NCBI GenBank assembly: GCA_036346355.1 | Contig: CM070581.1 | Span: 48,751,849 to 48,815,848, forward strand | DNA from: Rhipidocladum racemiflorum | Taxonomy: Eukaryota > Streptophyta > Magnoliopsida > Poales > Poaceae | Direction of reading: 5' to 3' | DNA: 64,000 bases | Part shown: positions 35,311 through 46,335 of the stretch, piece by piece | Numbering within the stretch: the stretch's first letter is position 1 | Layout: each line of letters starts with the position of its first letter | Notes under the pieces: generated by a model | What the model was told of the DNA's origin: nothing | Databases searched by the model: none | What the model saw: the letters and a program-made list of their open reading frames with translations, nothing else | Program-made: the position numbers and the translations under genes

Positions 35311-35411
35311 TCGGCCGCCGTGTTAATTTTGCGATTTCTTCAACCTGTTGTATATTTTTGAAATTTCACATTACACTGTTGTATATTTGAGCATTTTTTC
35401 CAACAGAAACC

Positions 35412-35999
35412 TGCCAAGGAGAGAAGTGAAGATACTAGATAGCTACTTTCTATTAGTGATCGATTCTGCTCAGAACTGAACTAACAAATTCATATACCGA
35501 ATGACACTATGATTTTGATATTAACCGAAAACTTCCTAAGATACAATCATTAAAAGGACTGTGTAGCAACAAAGTTTGTTTAAAGAGTAATGAAATAATA
35601 GTCGATAACCAGTTGTTAATTAGAAGGTTTCAACGACATTTATGTCAATTTTAATCACACATTTCTTTAAAAATTGACTAGCAATGTAATCTAGATACCA
35701 ATGGCATGTCCATTCAGTGCATCACACGGGTAAACAAAAAGTTTCCACAATCTGGATAGTAATCACACGTCAGCGTAGCATAGTGTGATTGTACAGAAAA
35801 GTTAAAGGCAGGCAGAGCTTGTTTCAGCCATGCTGGCAACGAGATGCTGCTGTGCCAGTGGACCAATGAAGCATGCATGCACAATTTGACTGCATGGATA
35901 CAAAATTGCTAATGCAATTGCTAATTGTGGGATGCACTGTTCAAAGTAGATTCCATGTTTAACAAACGGCATATCAAAGTTTCATCCGAAATTGTTTAC
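35412..35999. other. Presumed intron or intergenic DNA left of the TH1 exon
   Basis: AT-rich with no supported ORF. If the TH1 exon belongs to a larger gene, this would be the intron after it: its donor GTAAAC is the complement of 35994-35999. Confidence 0.4.
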
Positions 36000-36646
36000 C
36001 AGTTAGAGGAATCCACCTCAGGTTTATACTCAGATGTGCTCTTAATCTCTACTATATAAAGTGAGAGTTTTTTCCCACGTCATTTCATCAAAATTACAAG
36101 TTCTGCCATTCTTTAATTACCCATCTCTTTAATTAACCACTCCAGGTGTGAATGGAAGACAGCACACAAGACCATTCTTTAATTACCCACCTCTTTAATT
36201 AATTAACCACTCCAGGTGCAAGAAAGGAAGTGTCAGAACGCTTCATTTACATAGAAATATAGAAATACTGCTTCAATAGTGTCCTACTGTATAAGGTATT
36301 ATTTGCACAACATATTTTCTTGTTTCATATTATCGTAATAGCAGGACAGCCGTTCAAAATGTAGATACCGTTGCAACGCACGGGCACCTTACTATAACAT
36401 CAACTATTTCATTCTTTCTAGTGATGGCCATTAAACAATCATACTGCGTCGGCACAATGATTGAAAAGAAATTACCAGTGATATTGCTTATACATAGCCT
36501 ATGAACAGCTGCTAGTGCTAGCCTTGTGTCACCGTCAGGATCAACAAGGTAGAGAGAAAAGTCTGTTATCACCAGGATGCGCCTTTTCATCTTTCCTGAT
36601 TGAGTGAACTTGAAGACCTTGTCCGCAAACAGAACTTTGTTGTTCC
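36000..36646 (-). pseudogene. Myosin TH1-like gene exon split by a Helitron
   Basis: The minus strand from a clean acceptor (TTGCAG, just right of 36646) encodes NNKVLFADKVFKFTQSGKMK, then RRILVITDFSLYLVDPDGD, then GNFFSIIVPTQYDCLMAITR. This is the pattern of the myosin I tail-homology 1 (TH1, PF06017) domain, a lipid-binding module. The exon stops at 36395, where a 349-base Helitron begins, and resumes at 36045 in the same frame (KSTSEYKPEVDSSN) to a donor at 35999. No earlier exon was found: a Copia LTR lies to the right. It is a host gene fragment, now interrupted unless the Helitron is spliced out. Plants lack class I myosins, so the parent is a plant TH1-domain protein I cannot name. Confidence 0.7.
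36046..36394 (+). mobile_element. Small non-autonomous Helitron
   Basis: Begins TCTCTACTATATAAAGTGAG and ends GTTGCAACGCACGGGCACCT followed by TACTA. A 3' hairpin (CCGTTGCAACGCACGG region) lies just before the end, the usual form of grass Helitrons. It sits exactly between A (36045) and T (36395) with no duplication, as expected. Internally a roughly 70-base piece with TTCTTTAATTACCCA(T/C)CTC is repeated twice. The canonical CTRR end is CTAT here, a small deviation. Confidence 0.75.
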
Positions 36647-36890
36647 CTGCAATATATCAAGGATCACCTTAGAAATTTGGATAATATAGTTAGAACACCA
36701 AATGGTCATGATGCTGTCCATAATATATCTGTGAAAGCCAAGAATTAAACAATTGACACGGCACGTAACATTTCTTTAGTCGGAGAAGCATCTTGCACGT
36801 CATATTAGGGTCCTTGTCTACTAAATAGCTTAGAATTACACACTGGTTCAGTGTTCTATTCTTCACATTCATGATCATGCAGGCACGTGA
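36647..36890. other. Presumed intron sequence between the TH1 exon and Copia-A LTR
   Basis: No recognisable coding exon. The boundary with the Copia LTR is uncertain. Confidence 0.3.
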
Positions 36891-37605
36891 TCATCATTGA
36901 TTAGTTAGCGATATCAGATGAGGATATCAATTCAGCATGTAGTAGATGTTGAGTAATTAGACAATTTTCAGATTAAATTCCGAATATAAATCATGAACAA
37001 CATCGTAGAAACTAGCATGTATTTCTCTACCATACTAGACAGCACGAACAACATGACCATCTTGTTAAACATGATTAACCACAAGATTAGGACAGATCGA
37101 ACGTACTGAGCAAAGAATATGCAGATGCCGCGGCTGGTGCAGTCGCGACGTTGACGTGGACGACGTTATTGACGGCACGTCGCAGAAGCCGCTCATTGCG
37201 ACGCCTAGCAGCAGGAACAGGAAGGCGACCCGTGGTGAAGATCTTGAGCAGTCGCGTGAAGTGCTTCCCAAAAACCTTATTCGCCCTCTCCCGATGCAGG
37301 ATCTCAAAGGCGAAGGGTTCCGGAGAACTGCTCTCCCGATCGCAGGTGCACGCCAGCACTCGGAATGGAGAAGGCTACGGTGGTAGCGCAACAGCGAGAG
37401 GTGGCAAAACTCTAACCCCTCTCAAGCCTCAAGCACGCTCCTGGTGGCGGCCGATAGGTAGTTTATATAGAGAGCCACAGGTGTTCCTCCCCTTTCACTA
37501 GCAAGGTGGGACTAAAGGATTTCACCATCCTCTTGCTCCCACATGGGCCTTTGAGATTTTCTCTAGGAATTAGTTGATCTGGGCCAAGCCCACTTTATTC
37601 CAACA
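36890..37605 (-). mobile_element. 3' LTR of Copia-A (minus strand)
   Basis: On the minus strand it starts TGTTGGAATAAAGTGGGC right after a polypurine tract. It contains a TATA box (CTATATAAAC, complement of 37461-37470) with a GC-rich leader after it. The leader ORF 37087-37359 was first mistaken for a gene exon. The LTR's inner end near 36890 is approximate because no second LTR is present for comparison. Confidence 0.65.
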
Positions 37606-37615
37606 ATCCCCCACC
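37606..37615 (-). promoter_or_regulatory. Polypurine tract of Copia-A
   Basis: GGTGGGGGAT on the minus strand, next to the LTR start; primer for plus-strand DNA synthesis in LTR elements. Confidence 0.75.
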
Positions 37616-38157
37616 AGATTTCAAATGCCCATTTAGAGATTTGCCAATACTCATTGCTGTTTGATATACCAGCATTTCACCAGAGACTGTTAAGTTGAAC
37701 TTCTGCCTAGAGCTCCAAGCTACATCCATCCACAACATGAACAATGGACTATGCCTTGAATTGCAAGTTTTGTGTGAACAGGTTTCACTCAAAGTCATAA
37801 CTGATACCTGGCTGCCAGTAGCCCCCTTCGATGGTGGAGCATATGCGTCATACTCCATGGTCTCTTCATGAGCTTACTAGAGATCACCCAGGTCTCATAG
37901 ACTGCGACGTTAGACAGTCGGGCTCATATAGGTGTGTTCTTTCAAGAATGCTCTGTAGGACAGCATATTCGCTAGTTAATGCCAACAGAAACACATTAAG
38001 GCATATCGCCATCCTGCCTTACAGCCTTTTGAGAGTATTGCATCTTCACTTGGAGAGGACAACAGATTACTCTCCTCAGTTCACCAATTGCTTGTTTTAC
38101 CCAGAACCTAATGCACGGGATCTCCGATCACAAAGGCTGGGTTACCACAATGGTAAC

Positions 38158-38656
38158 TTATATGGGTCTCATACCCATCTCCCTAGATTCACCTTCTATC
38201 ACATTCCGTGATAGTCCCTTTGTAAAGGGAACTGCCTGGTTTTTGTCTGTTTGAATATAAGTCACACTTATTACTTCGGAGTTTCTCAATTTCCTGACAG
38301 ACTTCAATCGTCTTTTAACGTGTCTTGATGACTTCGCATTATCCTTAGCACTGTTCACTTTAGCAATCACAGATTAATTATCACAATTCATAAGGATAGC
38401 CGGTATTGGTTTTTCAACCACCGACAAGTCCATCAAGAACTCACGCAGCCAATCTGCCTCTACAATGGCTGTATCTAAAGCAGTGAGCTCTGTCTCCATG
38501 GTGACCTTGTCAAAATGGTATGTTTGCAAGACCTCCATGACACTGCACCACCACCAATGGTAAATACATATCCACTGGTAGCATAGAGCTCATCAACATC
38601 AGAAATCCAGTTCGAGTCACTAGATCCCTCAAGCACTGTTGGGTGCCCTAAATAGT
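38158..38656 (-). pseudogene. Copia-A polyprotein, C-terminal RNase H end, broken
   Basis: Minus-strand pieces SDSNWISDVDELYATSGYVF, then KSSRHVKRRLKSVRKLRN and FTKGLSRNVI, are the end of a Ty1/copia polyprotein (RNase H region). A frameshift (near 38490) and a missing base of the family Met-Glu-Ala motif separate them. The gene is cut off at 38657 by the gypsy element G1; the rest of Copia-A is not in the window. Between its end and the PPT lie about 540 noncoding bases (37616-38157). Confidence 0.85.
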
Positions 38657-39147
38657 TGTAACACCCCAATTTTTGTTTTTCATGTTTTTAAATGTTATTT
38701 TGCATTTTTGAGAAGTTTTGAAATTTTCTGTAATTTATTTGGATTTAATTTGAATTTATTCCCTTTCGAAATAATTAAAGAATCAAAAGTTATAAATAAA
38801 ATTATGTTGAGAATATTTTATTTTAGTCCAAAATGTCTCAAAGTATTTTCCAGAATTTTTCTAGAATTTTTTTGATTATTTTGCTACTTTTCTTGAATTA
38901 TTTGAATTTCTAGAAATTATTTTAATTATTTAATCGCTGGGAAATACCCGAGCGGGTTTTACTGTTCATCCGACAGGGTAGGACCCGAGTTTGACTCGAG
39001 CCCAACCGAACCCTAACCTCGCGACCGTCGGATCTTGATCCAACGGTCAAAATTACGCCACGTCGCCCAATCCGAATCCCCGTCAGATTCCGCCGCCGCC
39101 GCCATGTGGGCCTCGGTTTCCACGGATTTCACAGACGCCGAGGCCAC

Positions 39148-39154
39148 TATTTAA
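39148..39154 (+). promoter_or_regulatory. TATA-like box of the G1 LTR
   Basis: TATTTAA in CCACTATTTAATGCGCC. The same box is at 60454-60460 in the 3' LTR and as TTTAAATA at 24051 in the solo LTR. Transcription would start near 39180, giving a leader of more than 2.5 kb within the LTR. Confidence 0.55.
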
Positions 39155-40631
39155 TGCGCCGCCACCCGTGTCATGGTCTCCTCTTCCGTGCTCACCCGTA
39201 GCCCTAAGTCTCAGAGCTCAAGCCGCCGCCGTTCGCCCGCGAGAGCTCGCCGTAGTTGGATCTCTGTCCCGCCGTGGTTTTTCGCCGTTTGCCATCGTTT
39301 TCGCCGTCCTCCACCGTGAACAAGCCCACATCCGGAACCATCATGACGAGACGCGTCGGAGGGTACCACTCACCTCACCGGAACTGCAACAAAACGCCAT
39401 CGGGCTCGTTATCGTCTTCGTCTCCGGCAACCCAGCTCTCCGCCGTGGCCATTGCCGAACCCGCGAAGCTTCTCCGCCGTTGGATCTTTCATCGCACGGC
39501 CAGGATTCATCCACGTCACCCATGGGTAAGTTCCACGTTTTAATTTTAGATCTATTATCAGCCGTTGGATCTAGATCCGACGCTCTAGATTGAGCCACGT
39601 AGCCGTAAACTGCACCGTTCTAGGGTTGATCTCCACCGTTAGATCTTGATCGTACAGTTAGGGTTAATCCGCGTTGTAGCGTTAGATGCGATCTGAGCCG
39701 TTCAATCGAGATCGAACGGTGAAGATTGAGCCACACGTCGCACGCCTGGACATGCCACGTCGCCCCCATGACGCGGTGAAACCCGATCGGATCTCAACCG
39801 TCCGATTCAAATCGAACGATCCAGATTGACCACGTTGTTTCCAAACGCGTGAGTTTATATCTGATCTGGACCGTTGGATTCCACACCAACGGCCCAGATC
39901 GTGCCACATGCATAGGAGCGGAACCGACGCGGTCCACGCGGGCGCGCCCGGTTGTCGCTGACGTCACGCGGGACGTCAGTGTAGGGCCCGCGTGTCAGCG
40001 GCTCAGTCCACCGTGTGGTGGGGTCACCTGAGACGTCACGCTGACGTCACGGTGGGGCCCGCGTGTCATTTCACTCGGCCGAACCGTGCTGACGTCAGCG
40101 CTGGCATCACCCGGGTGGGTCCCACGTGTCAGTGACGCGTGCACCCGTGGATCGAGTCCATGGACCGGCTGACGCAATGCTGACGTCATAATTCGATTTT
40201 TCAATAGAAAAATAATTCGGCAGAAATTCAATTTCCACGCTGACGTCATGCTGACGTCATAAATCGGATTTTTCGATAGAAAAATAAATGAATTAATTTG
40301 GTTTATTCTTTTATTTGAATTTTCAAACTTCAAACGTTTATAACTTTTGCATTTTAACTCCGATTCGGGTGATTCCAATTTCTAGATTTTTATAAAATTG
40401 AGTTCTACATAATGATGAATTTTATTTAATTTTTGGACATGAGTTTATCTGTTTATATTTATTTAATTGATTTTTCAAACTTTAAACGAGTATAACTTTT
40501 GCGTTTTAACTCCGATTTGGACGTTTCAAATTTCTAAAAATTTATAAAAATGTGCTCTCTCTGTTTATGAAATTCATTTGAATTATTGGATAAATTTTGT
40601 CTACTGTTTAATTATTTATTGCTATTTGCGC

Positions 40632-40772
40632 GCGTTACGAGTAGACGTTGAAGCGCCCGAAGGCTTCGAAGGTGAAGTTTTGACCAAGGACCTAGCTCAA
40701 GACCAAGATCAAGTACTTTTTGAAGGCAAGTTATGCTTTGACCATTTTGATCCCACTTTGAAATTAATTTAA
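40632..40772 (+). other. Conserved coding-like segment in the G1 LTR leader
   Basis: Reads LRVDVEAPEGFEGEVLTKDL and on to GKLCFDHFDP. It corresponds to 25233-25376 in the solo LTR (see there). Confidence 0.4.
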
Positions 40773-41924
40773 TTGAAATTATTGCATGCTAAATTAAGTA
40801 GGAATTGTTTAAATTATTTCTGGGAAGTAGATAAATGCCAAACTGCAGTATGACACCTTGATAAATTAAATTATGTGCCATGAACCCTTGTCACCCTAGT
40901 TGTGGGTTACATAGTTGGACATTATTAAATTGCCAATATTGGGTAGCTAGATCGTTGTAGTATATTGCTTAGACCTGCTAGGTGCACATGACATGATTTT
41001 GGACAATCAAATGTTAATATTGACTTAATGAGATATTGAACTTGTTTTGGAGAAGTATCATGTGTTGTGATTGTTGATGGCACGTGGTGCAAGGTAATCA
41101 ACTGGATTTGATAAATAGATTTAGACCGGGGCAAGTGGCAAGAATGATGTGGTGCGCCATGAGTGGCACCAGGGAAGTCGTTTTGGTTCTTCGGGTAGTC
41201 TTGCCCTCTTCATCTTAAGGACTTAACCTTGCAAGCCTTTGATCTGAGTCAAACGTGCAACCATATGTCTGTAATGGGACGGACCTAGTTGAGTAAGTTA
41301 CTAATAACTTGCATGTGGTATCTCGGGGTGTCAACTACACCTTTTGTGTAGCTTGAAAGGGAAGCGTACCAGTGCTATGGCATGGTACCCGTCCAACGGT
41401 ATGTCGGTCCCATACTTCGCCTTTGTTAAGGGAAGGGATGGTGTATGACAAAAGCCGGAGAGGTTCACTTGTTTTGTTTGCGGTCTCTGAAAAGCTTTGT
41501 TACGACCACTCGTCTTTGTGTTGTTTGACTGTATCTTGTGGGTAAAGTGCATAACCTCTGCAGAGTGTACAACCTATTCGAATAGCCGAGTCAACGGTAT
41601 TGGACAATGCTCGGGGATTACAGTCAAGGGTTAGACTTTCATGAAAACAAATTGGACTTGAAAAGTTTGGTTGGGTTTATTGATGACATTGATGGAAATG
41701 TGGATTAGGAAAGGGAAGAATGTTTACTTAACTCCTGGAAAAGTTATTGATATTATCGTTACTTTTACTGCTTTCGAATCTACTTATGCTACTTGTTAAA
41801 TGCTGTTTTACTGCAAATGTACCTGTTAGCCTATCCTTTGAACTATGCCATGCATGTAGAATATTAGCTTGCATTCTGTGCATGACTTGCTGAGTACCAA
41901 GTACTCACCCACTACTACAGATCC

Positions 41925-42440
41925 ATACATCACAATCGGTTCTTTTTGGTCATCACAGTCGGTTTTGGTGGCGATACAAAGTCCAACGACAGTGATAAGG
42001 TAGATATATCATAGTCGGTTTTTAACCGACAGTAATAATACATTATCACTGTCGGTTCTTTTTAGAAACCGACTGTGATATTACACTTATCACAATCGGT
42101 TTCCACTTCGAACCGATTGCGATAAGTATAATATCACAATCGGTTCTTTTTTACAACCGATACAAATAATTACATTATCACAATCGGTTTTGTGTTGAAA
42201 CCGATGGGGATAAGTATAGTATCACAATCGGTTCTTTTTTAGAACCGATTCAAATTATTACATTATCACAATCAGTTTTTTATTGAAACCGATGGGGATA
42301 AGAATATTATCAAAATTGGTTCTTTATTCAAACCGATTGTGATACTGAAAATATCCCAAGCGGTTTCAGTATGAACCGATTGTGATACTGTACCTATCCC
42401 AATCGGTTGCAACAAAAAACCGATTGTGATGATGTTACTG
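41925..42440. repeat. Left subterminal repeats of CACTA-2
   Basis: About nine palindromes such as ATCACAATCGGTT...AACCGATTGTGAT and the GTCGGTT variant. Confidence 0.88.
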
Positions 42441-42689
42441 TCCATCGTCCGAAAATGGCCTCGCATTGACAATATGACACATTCATCACAATCCACAATA
42501 TCACAGAACATATACATCACAATCTACACACATTACATTCAAATTAATATTGTTTACAATCTGTAACAGATCACAATGACATTCAGATAAATTTTGTTTA
42601 CACTTTATGGACTAGTATTTGCTTGAATGGTCTCTATATCTACCATCATCCGTTATAACTTCTGTCCAGTACCACTGGCATAAATGGTC

Positions 42690-45600
42690 TCATAATTTCT
42701 TGAGATCAGCGTTGGTTAGGCTCTTCCGGAAGATATCAAGGTCCTGCAAAATAGATAGTAGTGCACTAATATATTTAAGTCTTAAATTGGTATTGTAACA
42801 AGCTGATAGTATTATGTTTGTAAACAAATATCACATAGACAGTAGTGCAAATAATCTGCTCTATACCTTAGGGAAAAGATGTGAGCGACCAACCAAAATC
42901 ATCATGTGATGCATCACGTAAAAGCCACACAGATCATCGCACCCTTGTTGATGACACTGTGAACAAAGAAACTTAAATTAGGAGACGAATTAAAAACAGG
43001 TGTCAGAAAAAAATCCTATGATAGACACTTGTACCTTGTAGCGCTTCCACTCGAGTTTGGTGCCTTGTTTATCATTGTGTCGGCCATGTTCAGCAACGTA
43101 AGACATGAAAGCCCTATACATTGGAGAGATGCCATTGAGGTTAAAAATACCTAACGTAGTTCAATATGTAAAGTGTTAGGTTAGAGGAATGTACTTACTT
43201 CTGCAAAACAGGCTCGATCGCATAGTCCATCGGTCTATTTTCGAGTGAGTTCAACGTGTAGACCTTGTTTTGACTCGGAACAACCACAAGTAGAACCCAA
43301 TGGTTGCTTATTAAACGGTACACAATGCAAGAGAATAAGTTAATACATGGTTGAAGTGTGTACATGTAATTGAATTGTATAGTAGTACATACTCCTGGTG
43401 GTATGGGAAGAGAATGAAGTCCTTTTTTGCCTCATCATGCAATGCCTGCTTGATGTATCCTACAAGGAACTCCGATTGATACTTAGCCATGGTCGCAGAC
43501 ACCATCTCGGGGTCGACAAACCCGACAGGGTGTCGACCTGTCACGGCTCGCTGCCTCATGATCCTGCAATTCATGTCAATTGTTAAAAAATATAATACAA
43601 AATCAGTAAATAGTCAAATGATTGAGTATGGTGCGAGACTCACAGCGTCCAGGATCGTATGGTAGAAATATCGACGGCTTTCAAGCTGTACATAAAGTAC
43701 AGATCCTCAAAACTGACTGGGAAGGTCCCATCCTCGTTGCGGTGGAATTGGCCCGCTCGATACTTCACTACGAAATCGTGGTGAGGCTCGTCCTCATGTG
43801 ACCTATCGATGTACCATCCATGTAGGTGGCGAGTGAACAAGCCCAAAGAATTCAATTCTTGGCTTGGGAGAAAGGGCTTTCCATGTATGTACCGCTTGTG
43901 ATCATTAGGGTGCTCTGTGTCCCCTGACAACTTTGCCTTCTTCACGGATGGACTCTCTGAACTCTGCTTTGTATCTTTCGTCAGCGTGGTAGAAGTCCTT
44001 TTGCGCACCACCTGCGCACCAGCATTTGTAGCTGCAGTCGTTGGTGCAGGAGGTGCAGCTGCAGGCGTAGGTGCAGGTTGTGTAGCAAGCGAGGAGCATG
44101 TGCAGCGGCGAGCACGAGCAGCGATAGTAGGAGTAGGAGCGACAACGGCCAGGAGTAGTAGCAGGAGCGAGGAAGCGGCCGGCGATAGCGATAACGAGGC
44201 AGTGCATCAACAATAGTAGCGAGGCGAGTGCGACACGATGCGATACCGATACTACCGATGCTTGATGGCAGATGTGATAGTACCGATGAGTAGTACCAGC
44301 GATAGCGATGGTGGTAGCGAGCGGCAGAGGAGGAGGTGCTTGCACTACGACACCCGTCGCGGGCCACTTGATGAACGACATCCGTGCTTGCCCGAGAGTG
44401 GTGATATCTTCGTTCGGGGGGAACTCCAGGGCATGAGACATGTAAACATCGTGGACGTAGTCCACCTGCACCCTCATGTAGCCCATCCCCAAAGGTATAC
44501 CATGCACCATGTCATCCTCCTTGCTTGGAAATGCAACCCCGCGCGCAGCCTCAATGTGTATTCCGTCGTCGATCAGGACTAGCTGGCACTTGGCAGGACC
44601 CTGCAAGAAGTGATCAGCATCTTCATCATAATCTTTGTTAAGCTTACTCATCTACCTTTTGGTCCGAAACAGTTATTACCTTGAGGTGTGGAATGCACAG
44701 TTCCTTATTGGAAGCGCAGCTGCTAGGGCGTAGCATAGGCGATGGTTGAGGAATCTGATTCTAGGAGAACATCGCCATCATCTCAGCCATCATCTCAGCC
44801 TTTAACTCCTCCTTCAACTCCTCCATCTGCGCCCTAATCCGCGCCTCACATGCTTCCCATGATCTTGCCCTGGCACTGGAAGCGCTCTCCTCTACAAAGA
44901 AGGACCTCTTCGTATACCCACTTTCACGGCAAGCACCCGCCCCTTATGATCGGGCTTCCCGATTGCCGAACACAGGATGTCCCTTGACCCTTGGCTTTCA
45001 AATGCTCCTTGCTCTTTCTGCAGGCTTACCTCCTCCTGCAGGTCGCAAATATAAATTATTGCTAAAATACAATGGGAATATAATATGCAATTAATGTACT
45101 ATGTTAGATATCTTACGATGGTCATGACGATCTGTGCGGTCATGGGGTTTGGAATGACAATCTGACCGTCAGAGGTTTTCTTCGTCCTCGCTAATACCCA
45201 GTCGCGTGCCCGCTCCTCGCATATGTGGGAGTAAGGCATCGTTGTCCCAGAGGTTGCACACTCCTCCGCTAGTCGCGCCCACTCTGCCTTCTTCCCGACA
45301 TACCCACCAAAACCGAGGTGATGCGCGTGTGTGTTACGCCTCTGTATAGCGATATTCTTCTCTCTCAGCTCATCCGCCTCGGGCGTATTCCTCATCCTTG
45401 TGAACTCCTCCCAAACCTCGGGTGTAACAAATGGATACCTTTGGAAGGGAGTACGGTTTTTCAACACGAACTCGGCATGCATGGTGACCCTGAAATGCCT
45501 CAAAGCCACACCCATTCTCTTCAAGGCGTACCGTCTCGCATTGATTTCATTTTCCTCTGGTATAATCCATTTTCCCTTAACTTCGTCCCACAGTCGGTTC

Positions 45601-45861
45601 TTCTGCTCGTCGCTTACTTCCTTCCTCCAGTCCTTAATTGTGATCGGCACTCGCTCCCTCACCAATTGGCCGAGAAAAGAGGAGTAGCGCCCCTTAAACT
45701 TGCTAGGACCCGTGCAAACCCCCATGGCATTGAAGTGGAGCACTTGCGGCGTTCTCCCTGTGGCTCCTTTATTCGGTCCTCTGCCCTTTCTAACCTTCCT
45801 CGATGGGGTAGCAAGACCTTCTTCTCTCTGGCGTTGAGCCGGTGCTCTCTCTTTGCGACAT
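42690..45861 (-). pseudogene. CACTA-2 second gene: transposase_24 plus C48-peptidase-like protein, broken
   Basis: Start ATG at 45859-45861 in the same context as CACTA-1. A two-base loss near 45830 shifts the frame almost at once; the frame after it is open to 45099 and carries the full transposase_24 region (RYSSFLGQLVRERVPI, RKNRTPFQRYPFVTPEVW-type part, HICEERARDWVLARTKKTSD) to a GTAAGA donor at about 45114. Further exons: a shifted coiled-coil exon (about 45050-44690), CQLVLIDDGIHIEAARG (about 44600-44350), and protease-like exons (GWYIDRSHEDEPHHDFVVKY near 43830-43760, HWVLLVVVPSQNKVYTLNSL near 43310-43240). The last exon ends at TGA 42690-42692, shorter than in CACTA-1. Asn replaces the family's usual protease Asp, as in CACTA-1, so the change is old. 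Leader M3 is directly upstream. Confidence 0.82.
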
Positions 45862-45949
45862 TTCGAAGTAAGTACGTATATGTCAAACCTAAACTTCATG
45901 AGAGAAAGCAATTCAAATTTCACATAATAGAAAGCAATTCACATGTCTA

Positions 45950-46335
45950 TCTCAGACCGACTAAGTACGTACGTACCAACGATGACTCCTAATCTCTAAT
46001 TAGGTTAGGTCCTAATCCCATTCGAGGATATGTGGTTCGAGCAAGTTCCTAAGCTGTTGTACAACTCTAGAGAAAATTTCGGCAGCATCTCCCCGCTGTT
46101 CTCCAAATACACGTCTCGACAACAGGTCAAGAGGGTGTGTATTCGAAGAACACCAGGAGATGTCACAAACTTTCTAGAGTTTGTACAACGACTTAGAAAT
46201 TGCCCGAAAGACATATCCTCGAACTGTCCAAAAAACGTGGACAATTCGAGACTGCTTATTTATAAATATGCCATTTTAGCATACTTATAAACAAGCACCC
46301 TTGAACGGGAGACGCATAGGTTACGCAACTAAACT
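45950..46335 (-). promoter_or_regulatory. Leader module M3, upstream of the CACTA-2 second gene
   Basis: Third copy of the leader module. The left arm keeps AAATTTCGGCAGCATCTCC (46074-46092). The right arm (46140-46222) has lost several bases, so the hairpin here is weaker than in M1, M2 and M4. Confidence 0.72.

Larger units (their letters stand above)
30358..35401 (-). mobile_element. Mutator-like element (MULE) with MURA and plant-mobile-domain remnants
   Basis: The ends are inverted repeats: GGAAAAAAATGCTTGAATAT from 30358 and, to 35401, the inverse of GGAAAAAATGCTCAAATATA, extending about 70 bases with GTATATTTTTGA(A/T)ATTT. Both sides carry AACAGAAACC (30348-30357 and 35402-35411), a 10-bp duplication close to the 9 bp typical of MULEs. 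Inside are transposase and PMD remnants on the minus strand, GC-rich repeats near both ends, and an LTR insertion at 32643. Confidence 0.88.
38657..41909 (+). repeat. G1 5' LTR, first part
   Basis: Starts TGTAACACCCCAATTTTTG. The U3/leader contains several imperfect palindromes of the CCGTTGGATC...GATCCAACGG kind (39025-39905), a cluster of GACGTCA motifs (39958-40260), and a doubled block around CGTTTATAACTTTTGC (about 40330-40400 and 40485-40560). It breaks at the CACTA-2 insertion after the duplicated ACC (41907-41909). Confidence 0.93.

Noticed and set aside
30440..35320. GC-rich ORFs near the MULE ends as genes
   Set aside because: Composition by-products of CGGCGGC repeats, open in several frames on both strands.
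37087..37391. Minus-strand ORF with upstream TATA box, at first read as exon 1 of the TH1 gene
   Set aside because: It lies between a Copia polypurine tract (37606-37615) and LTR sequence, so the TATA box and leader are those of the Copia-A LTR.
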